A DNA stretch of 64,000 bases from Antedon mediterranea (taxonomy: Eukaryota; Echinodermata; Crinoidea; Comatulida; Antedonidae), in contig NC_092672.1 in the NCBI RefSeq assembly GCF_964355755.1, positions 17,854,501 through 17,918,500 of the forward strand, written 5' to 3'. Positions 12,454 through 24,200 of this stretch are shown here, piece by piece. The translations under genes were made by a program, and so were the position numbers. Within the stretch, counting starts at the first letter, position 1; every line of letters starts with the position of its first letter. The notes under the pieces are model-generated. The model ran no database searches, was not told the DNA's origin, and saw only the letters and a program-made list of their open reading frames with translations.

Positions 12454-13480
12454 CCAATAAAAAGGAGGATGACAAATAATAATAATAACAATAAAGTCCT
12501 TTACGATTACAATAACATAGTCATACTACTGTAGTAACGGTTTTATTTGATTTGTCTTTAATTTTAAACACAAGCAAGAAAGAAAGTGGGTATAGTTTTA
12601 AAGTGAAATATTGCAAGAGTTTAAATTTGGTATTATAGCATAAAGATTTGGGCAGTCTATGTGTGTGGAGACGGCGTGACTTTCCCTATCTATAAATTAA
12701 AAGTAGACAGTACAAACAACAACATTATTGTTAAAGAATTGAGAAGTTTAATACGATTGTACAAACTAAAAGGTCCATGTTTCCATTTCTTACCTCAGCA
12801 CCAACCATGATGGGACTGAGGTGGTGCAGAAGACCCCATCCCTTAACCGCCCCTACCATTGAAATTGGCTCGACCTACGTGTATATTTCAGATTCAAATC
12901 TCTTTTTAAGGTTATATACAATTGACTCTAAGCTGGAACTTTGATACAATTTTTACATGACTTAATTTCTGGTCAACTATAGGTCCATATTATCAAAATA
13001 TCCTTACTCAATCCGAACACGATGGGTGAAAACCATCATCCACATCCGGTGTATTAGAAATTTAATAGACACATACAAATTAATCGTAATTGGTAGGTCT
13101 ATTAAAGGCTTTCAAATTCGATCCCTCTATAAAAACTAGTTTAAGGGCCTGGAGTAGCGTATCGTATGGTGTATCGTGGGCAACGTGTTATCATGTGATA
13201 CCTGAAAACAAAGGCTCCACTTTTTCATAACTTTGTCACTTTGTGACCTGGTTGCTAAATATTTCTATGGTCATTTTCTTGATCAGTGGTCTTTTTGTCT
13301 TTTGAGTGTATTTTGATATTAAGCAAAGACAACATTCGCTAGTTACTAAAAATGCAAGTGTGCTCCACATAAAAATGATTGTACCAGCTATAGGTTAAAT
13401 GTCAAAATAAGGTGTTTTTTAACATTTTGTGTATTTCTGTTGTATTAGAGCAAATATAAATATATGTTTTGCGAGTAATT

Positions 13481-14020
13481 CAGTTCAGTTAGAATTTTAA
13501 TTGTGTATATGACGTACACGGCAATTGAGTACAACTGATTTTTTAATTGACAGTTACATTACAAATAAAATTAATATCGTCGATTTTGTTTAGGTGTTGT
13601 AATAAGAGTTGTGTCGCATCCTTGGGAATTATTGTTATAATGTCATCCTTTTCCATAGCCTCAGTTTGATATCGGTGTTATTATTGTTTTATTTATTTGT
13701 TTTATATAACATCTAAATAGATTCCTGTCATTTGAATCAGATTGAATAAAAGGTTGGCCTATAACTAGGCCTACATTTGATTCACATTGATTGAAACAGT
13801 AATATTTGGTTTTTAATAATACTGTATATTAAATATTATATTTATTTGGATTTAATAAAACACAACTAATGTAGTGTTAATTTATGTGAACAAACAACCA
13901 AAAAATCTTAGGCCTAGTAAAGCTAAAGTGCCTAGGCCTAGCCTAATAATGCTATTTAAATGTTTAAAAGAAATAGCTCCAAGATAATTAACAATATTAT
14001 TTTAATTTACTGTAGATAAC
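13481..14020. other. AT-rich DNA, no gene seen
   Basis: No coding sequence recognised; contains TAGGCCTA-type motifs at about 13765, 13911 and 13934. Confidence 0.4.
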
Positions 14021-14021
14021 C

Positions 14022-14190
14022 ATAATAAATGCACTCGCTTCCAAAGTACTAATGACTTATCTATTCCGTTATGGAATAACTCTCAGGGTAAAAGAACATT
14101 TGTTTATACTTATAGATCAACAAAACTATGGAACTCTATACCAAATAACATAAAATCAGAACTGCATAATGTCTTTGGCAACTTTTAAAT
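14022..14190 (+). pseudogene. Fragment of a non-LTR retrotransposon reverse transcriptase C terminus
   Basis: Plus-strand translation gives STNDLSIPLWNNSQGKRTFV then YTYRSTKLWNSIPNNIKSEL. The G-K-R-T/S-F-x-Y-x-x-x-x-x-W-N-x-x-P-x-x-I-K pattern is the conserved tail after the reverse transcriptase in many LINE families. Only about 50 residues remain and it is out of context in the DDI2 gene region. Confidence 0.6.
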
Positions 14191-14814
14191 CTTCACTATA
14201 GAAAACATATGTATTAATCTTTTTGCCTTCACAATTGTAAATAGTTTTATATCTCTTTTCTTTCTTTTTGTTTTTCTTTATTTTTATTATAAATATGTTT
14301 ACTGAACCACTGAATCAGTACATTTGTATTGAAATGGTATTTCAGTTTAAAGAAAGAACAAATAAAATAATAATACTAACAGGCCTAGGTCTAGCTACGC
14401 TAGAAAGGCAGTGCTACCATTGCGAAACTTCTACAGGTAACTGGAACTCATCTGGGCTACTCCTGTTTTTTCCAACGATTCCACGTCTTGTAGATGTTCC
14501 CATTAATTAATCAAATTCATACAAACTAAAGCTAATTTAAATCTCTCTAAAAATGTAATTCCATCGCTAAACCATTCACAAAATTCAATCTTCGCGGCGG
14601 AAGTACAAAATAGGGGGCGCTATTGTACTTCAAATGCAATAGTATAAAAAAAATATTTGCCAAACGTGAAAAGATTTTTTTTTTCGTACACAAAAAAATG
14701 TAATATTGAACGACTGTTGAACGCCATGTACTCATAATCGTCCAATCAAATGACAGGAATTTAATTAGGTGTTTTATAAAAACAATATTGTGTATAAATG
14801 CATGTGGCTGGCAG

Positions 14815-14957
14815 GGCGTTTATTCAAGGAAATAAAGGCCCCAGTGCATTTATTTCAAGGAAATAAAGGCCCTGGGGTGTTTATTCAAGGAAATAAAGGC
14901 CCTGGGGCGTTTATTTAAAGGGAGACGTTTATTCAAAGCGGGGCGTTTATTAACAAA
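14815..14957 (+). repeat. 30-bp tandem repeat (GCGTTTATT / AAGGAAATAAAGGCC)
   Basis: AAGGAAATAAAGGCC occurs at 14826, 14857 and 14887, each preceded by a G(C/T)(G/A)TTTATTCA block, followed by diverged GCGTTTATT copies to about 14955. Related short copies sit at about 5948-5975. Confidence 0.85.
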
Positions 14958-15091
14958 CATTTAATTGGTTATTAGTTTATTGACAGTCATCTTTGACTGC
15001 TATGTCATATGCCTACGTCTACTTGTATATCAACCAGTAAGCAAACATCTAAATTCAGTTGCCTAGTACTCCCTTGTAGTACTGTACTTAC
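14958..15091. other. DDI2: Start of the DDI2 intron after exon 4
   Basis: Begins on the minus strand with the consensus donor GTAAGT at 15091-15086. The intron continues leftwards; its acceptor is not seen in this window. Confidence 0.7.
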
Positions 15092-15219
15092 CTGAATCAA
15101 CAAAAGCTTTGACAGGATAACCATTGACTTTGCAATCAATGTACAGCATAACAACCTGGCCGAAGCTCTCGGGAGCATGCTCCATTGCAACTTCCATATT
15201 CGCGTCTATATTATGCTGT
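15092..15219 (-). CDS. DDI2: DDI2 exon 4: start of retropepsin-like protease domain
   Basis: Acceptor ...TTTCAAATAG, first base 15219; donor GTAAGT after 15092. 128 nt, phase 2 in, phase 1 out. Encodes [43 protein letters not shown] plus the first base of glycine. The D of V-D-S-G is the predicted catalytic aspartate; in the family the motif continues A-Q-M-T. The following exon was not found between 1 and 15,091 and probably lies outside the window. Confidence 0.92.
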
Positions 15220-18200
15220 CTATTTGAAAGAAACAATCATAATTTCAATTGCTTTAAATCAATTCTTTCACATTTCAAATTTTTTGAAGGAAAGGGCCTG
15301 CCACTCAATTTGAATTATGTATTGTATTTCACTCATTGATATTTAAAAATGTAATAAATAACCATGATCATCATCAAATAAAGATTAAAATGACATTAAA
15401 AGTAAAATAGCTTAAAATTGTACTTTTCACTTAAATTATATTAAATGAGATAGAAAATTGTCTTAAGTACTTAATAGTTTCTGCAATCTTTTCTTGAGCC
15501 GAAGGATCCATGGGATCTGCAGTTGCCATTCTGATATGCTCCCTATCTCTATCTGCTTGTTCTTTTCTTTGCCTCTCCAGCTCGTTTGTAAACTTCTCTG
15601 TTTTAGATATTAGATGAATAATTATTTTATTAGTTTCCGCGCTAAACACATGCCTAAATAATGTTGCATTGTAAGGAATACCAAATGGCCTACAACAGAC
15701 CACATATACATTGCCTTAGTGCTAACAAACCCTGCTAGAGATTCCACGGGCGGAAGTAGCCTATAATGCAGTGCAGTGTGATTTTCTACTATACCTAATT
15801 TACCTCCGCCAAGGAGGTATATGTAATCGGTAGCGTGTGTTTGTTTGTTACTTGGCAAAAAAGAATTTTGCCAAGTATAGTATTCACTTTGTTTGTATGT
15901 ATGTTTGTTTGTTTGTTAGCACGATAGCGCCTACAGTTTTGAAGTTATCATTCTGAATTTTTGGGTGTAGATAGGTATATACTTTCAGACCATGCCTATT
16001 GAAAATCAACAAAATTGGTTTATTAATAACTTCACAAATAACAAAAATGATATTATTTTCAGACCGGCTAGTGTTAAAAGATAGGAGACAATTATTAAAA
16101 GCCGGTGAGCAGTTTTAAAGTAACACGTAAACTGAAATTACATTTTCTCGAGAACTACTTGTCCAAAAAACATCATTTTTGGACAAGAGGCAAGGGTTAT
16201 AATTTGTGATTTGTAATTTTAAAACAAAAGTTGATTCAATGTACCGGCTTTTTCATACGAGTAGTTTTAAAAAACCTATTTCTTTTCAAATTCACCCGTT
16301 TGTTTTTGGCGTTGCTGTTCTATTGTTATTCAAATTAAACTATTGTTAGTTGTACTTAGTTTTTGCCTAATATGTTATTATGGTAATTCACGTTTTAAAG
16401 ATAGACTTTTACTTAATAAAATAGTTAAACAAGGCAGTAGAATAGTAGGCTCTGAACAAATTCAACCTGAAGTTTTATATAAGGAATTAGTAATTAAACA
16501 ATTGAAAATTATTTTAAAAGACCACGCTCATCCTCTGCACTATAAATTTAACAAAAGTCAACGTTGTGACAGACTCCTTCAAAGAAAAATTAAAACAAAT
16601 AGATATGGCAATTCATTCGTCCCTGCCGCTATACGATTATATAATGAATGATAATATCATTCATTATATAATCGTATAATCTAATATCATTCATTATATA
16701 ATCGTATAATCGTATTTTATGCGCTAGTTTTATTTTTTGTAGTATTTTAAATCGACTTTTTAGGATTTTATATGTATATTTTGTATGGCTTTTTTTTTAT
16801 CGTATTTTATATTTTATGTACTGTATCCATTTTATATTTGTATGTACTGTATTTTGAAAAGGCCAACAGAGTTTCCCCATGGGGATAATAAAGTTTTAAT
16901 TGAATTGAATTGATAATTAGTTTTGTTGGTACCAGTGTGTGTCCTTCCTTATTTCTGTACATAGGTATACACTTACAGAACATGCCTATTGATTTTCAGG
17001 TAAATTGATATATTGTTTGTCACAAAAGCTTATCTTCCGTACGATATATTAAATAGCACGCATTCTGTCTTCTTTAACATGGACATATTCTTTGATATGG
17101 ATCAAAACATTAGTCGACTGGTCAAGCGGTTTAGCTTACCACATGTAAGAGGCGCCGCAAATCGGCACAGCTTCAAGACACTCCTCGATCGTTATTCTGG
17201 TCAAGCTTGATTTTAGAAAGGTCATTGTTGCAATGCCGGAATTGTTTGTATCAAAACATTATTTAATCAAATTATTAACCCCAGCAGGATTTTAACAATG
17301 TAAAGCTAATACCTAAAGCAAAAAAATGTATCTTTCAACATGCTCCCAATCAGTGGATATATTTTGCCAAGTACTTCACTCAGTTTCTGAGTGCTTTCAT
17401 TTGTTTGTTTGTTAGCAGGATTACTCAAAAAGTAATTACAAGATCTTTACCAAAATGAATAGACAGATCGATATGTGGTCAAGGACCATTCCATTAAATT
17501 TTGGGACCAATTGGGACCACAGTCCCAATTCTGGACCACTTTTTAGTATACTTTTTCAGACCTGCTAGTGTTAAAAGATAGGACAGAATTTTTCAAAAGC
17601 CGGCGAGCAGTCTTAAAGTAACAAGTAAACTGAAATTGCATTTTCTCGAGAACTACTTGTCCAAAAAACTTTATTTTTTAACAAGAGGCAAGAGTTATAA
17701 TTTGTGATTTGTAATTTTAAAACATAATTTGATTTTAATGTGCACGTTTTTTGATGCGAGTTCTATTGTTAGTCAACTGAAGCTATTGTTAATTGAAAGG
17801 CTTGTTACATAACCATTACACCAAACTCGCATACACATGCTTGTAATGAAATTAGCCTAAATCACAAACAGCATTAAGACACACACAAATATATATATAT
17901 TTTTTAACCGGAGAAATCTTATGTAGGAGAATTTTACAGTAGGCGGAGGTATGCACTCTCGGAGTGGCTTTCTAGTTGTATACTGTTTTAAATTTAAATA
18001 TAAAAAGTAGAATAAAAAGTTTTTCCAATACTGCATAATGCAGCTTTCTAATTCGCTAATAGTTTGTTTGTTTGTGAGCATCACTTGGGTTAATCATGGA
18101 GGATATATACAGATTTCCTCCATGGGTTAATGCAGACACTGTACCAGATAAAGATTCGGATCCACTGCACAATACGGATGGACAAAAGAAAATGAGCATA

Positions 18201-21200
18201 ATGTCTGACTGGTTTCCTGAATAGGCATCCTTTTTGAAGATGTTTCTGGGACTGAAAACAATGAAGATGATACAAGTTCTGGGCCAGAGTGGAGCAATGA
18301 CAATAAACCTAAAAATATACTGTTTTTATATCTAATCATTTAAATTTACAGAATAATCGATATTTCTCTCATATACCGATTTTATGCTTGCTATCATTTA
18401 TTTAATATAAATATTTCTATGTACATGTGTACATATTTCAATGATTACGATTATCCATAGTTTTTACTTTAACATGTATAAATAGTAATACAGTCAACTC
18501 TCTTAACACCTTTGGGCTGACCTAATATGTAATATGTTTTCTGGAAATTCTGGTATTCAGAATGTGTTTAAATTGAAAAAAAAATGAATTTGAGACATTT
18601 TATACAGTACTTCAATAATTTAAATTGAAACTTGGCAAAATTGAAATTTATATGCGTGCGCACGCAGCGTTAAAAACATATTTTTTCCGTGTGATTTATG
18701 TTTTTCCAGCCTCTTCTAGTAATTTTACCAACTTTTAAACAATTTCGGCTTAAAATTATGTCATACGAGCACATCGAATTGGAAAATTTGCGCGCGTTTT
18801 TGATGAAAAAGTTCAAAAATTCGTCAAAATTTTGCCTTTTTTAAATAGTCGTACTGTAGATTTTAAACTATGTGGTGAACTTTTTTTAAATTACATATTC
18901 TGGAAGTTGATAAGAACATGAATCAAAATGGCTAACCGGACATTGTGACGTCATCGTATGTCCACTCGAATATAAAATATAGGATTTTTGTCTTTTTCGT
19001 CATAGCTCATCACATTTAATAGGGCGCATCTCATATTCGTATTTCATTTCCCCCCTATTTTTTATATTGTCTAGGTCAATCAATTATCTTTCGCATGAAT
19101 TACAATTTTTAAAATTGTGATGACGTCATCATGTTCAAAAACGTGAATAACGTGGGTAACTTACTTTCATCATTATAGTAAATTTCAATATAAAAAGTGA
19201 TATTCATGATTAAAACATTCCCTGAAAGCTGTTAAATTGTAGATACGAATTCATGTAAAAATTGTGCACATCGGATGTTGTGACGTCATCATATGGCCAC
19301 TTGAATTATAAAAGTTGTATTTTCATTTTTTTTTTTCAGTAATTTGGCTTTGGATTTAAAATAATTATTAATATACTCTTTTAATAAGCATTGGGCTACA
19401 TATAGATTTTATATACAGTATATGTAGACCTATAAATAGTTCAATATACTGTACCTAAACAAAACTATTATTTCTGTAAAATTACAGAGTTTTTATTTTT
19501 TCATTTATTTGATGAGTTGCAAATAGATTAATGCACCAATATACTTTCAGTTAAAGTTACACTTTATTCAATTAAACATTGTTTTTGTTTTTTTTTATAT
19601 TGTTGGTTCAGGTGTAATTAAAACATTAAAATAAATTGCAACCGACCGAAAATACTAGGCCCTACTCAGCCTACGCCTCGGTCAAAATAATGATGAAAAT
19701 TCCTTCTCAGCGATCGAGAACAAGGCACCGAAGGATTTATTGCTAAAATATTGTTTGAATAAAGAAGCTTACAACATTTCTTAGATAAATTTTGATGAAA
19801 TGTATAGTGTACCTTGCTTGACAAATTCTTTGTCCATTATATCATATAATAATATAATCTATCGTAAAAAAAAAATCATTGCCATGCTCTCCAAAGATCC
19901 ATCCGGTTGCGTTCATCTGTCTGTTCGTTGTTGTAGACAAACAAACAATAATTTAAACATTATGATGATGTTCACTAAGGGCCTATTAAAAACGTGCCTC
20001 ATACACTGTGTAGCCAAAACGTTCCCTAAATCCCTAAATTTACAATCGCGTATTCTATAATTTTACTCGATGCTATTCGATTGTTGTTTGACGTTCATCA
20101 CGGAGGCAAAATAAATTAGGCAATTTGATATTCAACAAATTACACAAGAAACTCAAATCGCGAAAATAAAAGGTCGCGAAATAGTTAAAAATGTAAAATC
20201 AGGAACCTTTTGGGCTTTACAGTACCTTATAATATTCAAATGAGGATGATAGAACTATGGCAGTACATAGTCTGTAATAGCTTATTTCAAAGAGAAGATC
20301 ATGGTTGCTGGTGGTATCAACAATTTCTGGTAGGATACTTAGGAGGGGTATGTAAGGACCAAGGTAGTGTATATGTGGTCTGTAATAGGTCATTAGTGAT
20401 TCCTTACAATGTGTTAAATCATATAATAATAATATTGGTTGCAATATCTAAGATAGCCTAGTTGAGGGGAAGTGTGGTCTCGTTTGTTGTTACCCATTTA
20501 GTATTGTATGAACTCAACTTGTTCATTTGGCATTATGGTCATTGTGAGTGAGTGGTACAGGTATCTCACTCATCTATACTATCCTCATTTTTTAGGCCAT
20601 CTATGGGTGGTGGGGGAGTGGGTCTATATGGCCTATTGCAGTGGAAAAAATGTCTGTCGTTTGTGAATTTGGTATGAAGATGTCAATGGGCATCTCATGG
20701 TGGTGAAATTAGCTGGAATCTCTTTTCTATTTTTTTTAAGCACCCTTTCTGGTCCCCCAGTTATATATGCACTGAGGGTACCTGGTAGACTCCATTTTCT
20801 TTGACTTCAGGTAACCCCCTACACAATTACTTAGCTCATATAACCAAATGTCTCTTGGCTGCCTGTCTTACTATCATATGACGAAACAATTCTCATACAG
20901 CACAAACAAGCAAACTAGTATTTTTAAAGGGGGATTCTGGGTTTAAAATATCTTTTAAATATCGTTTATTTATTAATAACAAATATTATAACAATATAGA
21001 CATGTCAGAATGAAAAAGTAATAACGAGAAATTTAAAAAATTAAATTTCATATACATTTTAGGGTAAATTCATGGAAAGTCTCTTTTTCAGCAGCTTAGG
21101 GAAGCTCATTAATATTCCAAACTCGCGACGTCATGTGTACGTTGTGTTTGTCAACTAATTTAAACATCTCTTTCCTCTGTCAAACGACGACCACCCAAGC

Positions 21201-24200
21201 ATTGTGAAATACATTTTTTAAAGATTTTCTAAGCTAGGCCTAAAGTGTAATAACAGTAGCATATATTTATTTGACATTTAATGAAATACAAAATTTAGTA
21301 CAGATCATTGAGTCGTAAATTATACTATTTCTATACCCCTATAAGTACAGATCGTATTATCGGCTTCACGTACTAGGCCTAGCCTAAATCGGTTTTTTTA
21401 TGGATGAGAGCCATTCTGACTAGGGATTCCATGCCACGATGGCTACGTTAAAACATTGGGGCCCATGGGCCTAGCTAGCCTACTAGACGATTGACCCATA
21501 AATGACAAAACTTAGTGGATTCCAAACCTATCCTATCAACCAATCTCCTATCTAAACCTAAAACGTTCTAAAATCGGCGGTAAATATTGAGGCAAAACAA
21601 GAAGGTCCGATTGGCGTCCGCACGTATGGTGTCCCGACGATCGTCTAGCCTAGGCCTAAAATAGTTTACTCTCCAAAAAAGCAGATACTGCATCAAGCAA
21701 GTAAGAAGGAGTCCTAGTCTAGCCGATCTGGCCCAGTTAAAAATTGAGCTAGCTAGTGTAGTACTGTAGACCCTATGGGAATTGATACTACCAGGCCTTT
21801 TACTATAGGCTACACTTGTTAAAATTAGCAATACTTTATGTTTACAAATATTCCAACTCTCTCATTCGAGCTAAGATATTATCTATACCATTCCGGTAGG
21901 TCGAGTCGACCTTCAATCAAATACTGTACATCGTTCATGTTATGATTATAGACGAGGTATACTCGACCCGACCAGTTTGGTATTGTATATTGTATCTGTA
22001 TCACGTGATGATGCCAGGCATGGGCAGAGACCAAGCGTGTCGTCGTCTTGCTCAGCAGGAATGTATATGTTACACTTTATTGATTTTGAAGGCTTTTCCC
22101 TAAAAGTCAGTGCGAAAATCGGCAAACGTAAAGTAAAACTTATCTAATTTTTTACTGTTTTAAATGATGAATTTTCATAAAATATTGACTTGATAAATGG
22201 GAAGAATGACTAAATATACACCAGATAAGCATAATTTTACAAAAGTAATTGATATGGTTTTAAATGATGAGTCGTCGCATTTCATGAATTTCCTATTCTG
22301 TAACACAGTGTCATATCGCCGTAGCTGCACTTGCAATTTTGGCTTCACGTCACAGCCTTCATTCTGCTTCACCGCTCGCTTATAATGAGTGAAACTTTTA
22401 CCGTTTAAGAGAAAAAAAATTATATTTTATATTTTTGACTAATTATTTTAAAATTGCACTTGATAAATCAATTTTTTTACAAAGTTTTCTTCAAATGCTA
22501 TTACAGGTATCTTTTAGGTCCAGTTATTGTCTGTTTGATAATATATAAACAAAACATCAACAAAATTGCAGTTCACTGCTGTTGAATTTCTCAATGCTGT
22601 AATGCATGTGTGAATATGGTTAGTATTGTAAGTACCTAATTACACGTCAAGTTACACATTTCTTACACCTGTGTAAAACGTGTGGGCTTGGTATATGACA
22701 TATAGTCAGTACTGCATAATCCAACTACCAAATATAGAAAGTTACATTCAATACCTAGACTACCACTTGTAAGGGCATCTGCTAACCGTGGGTTTCGTTG
22801 TTTTAACAAGGCTGCTTGGTCAGGGTTGGCTAGCAAAGAATCCCGTAATAATGCTGGATTTGGACTTGTAACTCTAGGCTGCATTGTCCTTGGTTGCTGT
22901 GACCATGTCTGGTTTGATGATCCTGGGACTGATATTCGGCTAAAATCTATTCCCAAGCCTGATGTTGTTGGAGACATTGCAGCTATCAAATAAAATGATA
23001 TCATAAAAGATTGTGAAAAGTGAATATTAACGTTTTCCTATAACATAATCAAATAAAAATCATAAAAAATTTTAATTTAATTATACAGTATCTCCATAAA
23101 ATGGTAAGCCTACAGTTTTTTGGGGGGTTTTTTTTGCCTTTCCTCGCCCACTATTTTTTTGTCATAAGATTGACTTGTAGCTGTAGATGTGCAAGAAACT
23201 TTGTTTTATGACTTTACGCGCAATTTATTGGATTTCGCGTATTTAAACATAGATTGAAACCCATACCGTAAAACCTCGAAAAGAAGCCCATGGGCTTCTT
23301 CTTTTTTTAGTGCTCTTGGGTGGGCTTCTTTTCGAGATGGGCTTCTTTTCGAGATGGGCTTCTTTTCGAGAGTACTTTTGAAAACTGTAGAGGGGGGCTT
23401 CTTTTCGAAATGAATGCTGTAAATTTTGTGAATTTCTACTACAATAATGTGACTTTTGAAACATTTTTTCAACCATGAAATTATGTTTAATATACCAATT
23501 AAAAAACAATATAAAAAGCAAAAAAACAGTCCTATGATTCACCGTCAAATACAATAATTTCGTCATCATCTCAATACAGTATGAGTAGTCTATCTCGAAA
23601 TGAAGCCCATACTATCTTGAAAAGAAGCCCAGGGGGCTTCATTTCGAGATGGGCTTCTTTTCGAGGGTACTTTTGCAAACTGTAGAGAGGGGCTTCTTTT
23701 CGAGATGGGCTTCATTTCGAGGTTTAAGCCCATGGGCTTCTTTTCGAGGTTTTACGGTATAACAATTCAAATTGAAACTTAGCAAAAGTGTAATTTATAT
23801 CATGCGCTAACTGTCTGTGGAAAAAAAATGGCATGTTTCACAGAAAGTTACATGCGCACGCGAGTTTAAAAATATAAGATGCGAAAAATCAATTTCTCAT
23901 CAACTTTCTACGTGTTTCATGTAATTTTAAGCATGTCAAAAATGGGCTTCTTTTCCAAATGAATGCCTTTAGCCTTCTTTTAAATATAATATAGGCTTCT
24001 TTTCGAGATAATAATAAAATGGGAATATCAAAGGAACAAAAGTAAAAAATAATTTCGATTTGAACAAAAAATGTTTAAAAAATGATATTTTGTGGCTGCA
24101 ATTCAAAAATCTACAGGCTTCATTTTGAGAAAAGAAGCCCATCATGAAGCAGACCCAGTCTTTAAAAAAAAAGATGTCAATGGGCTTCGTTTCAATGTTT

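Larger units (their letters stand above)
8150..13480. mobile_element. Inverted-repeat element interrupted by the Helitron
   Basis: The 8150-8340 stretch is found inverted at about 13310-13480 (ACTTACATTTTTAATAAC ... TTAATATCAAAAT). GTAGTATGACTAT at about 8591 and TGTCCTCCTTTTTGTTGG at 8768-8785 have inverted counterparts at about 12512-12540 and 12454-12472. The arms therefore enclose a short native spacer (about 8786-9201) plus the 3,251-bp Helitron. The element's own outer ends were not fixed. Confidence 0.6.
15800..17975. mobile_element. Repeat block bounded by TACCTCCGCC inverted ends
   Basis: TACCTCCGCC near 15799 and GGCGGAGGTA near 17942 are inverted relative to each other. Between them lie two direct copies of a repeat (about 15865-16325 and 17365-17795), which share GCTAGTGTTAAAAGATAGGA and TTTTCTCGAGAACTACTTGT. 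A LINE 3' fragment has inserted between them. A third copy of the direct repeat is at 31550-32085, and the right-end sequence recurs inverted at 57445-57535. The family is dispersed; no transposase seen. Confidence 0.6.

Noticed and set aside
23206-23569. Lysine-rich minus-strand frames containing KKEEAH repeats
   Set aside because: They are translations of the GGGCTTCTTTTCGAG repeats of a MITE, not a gene.
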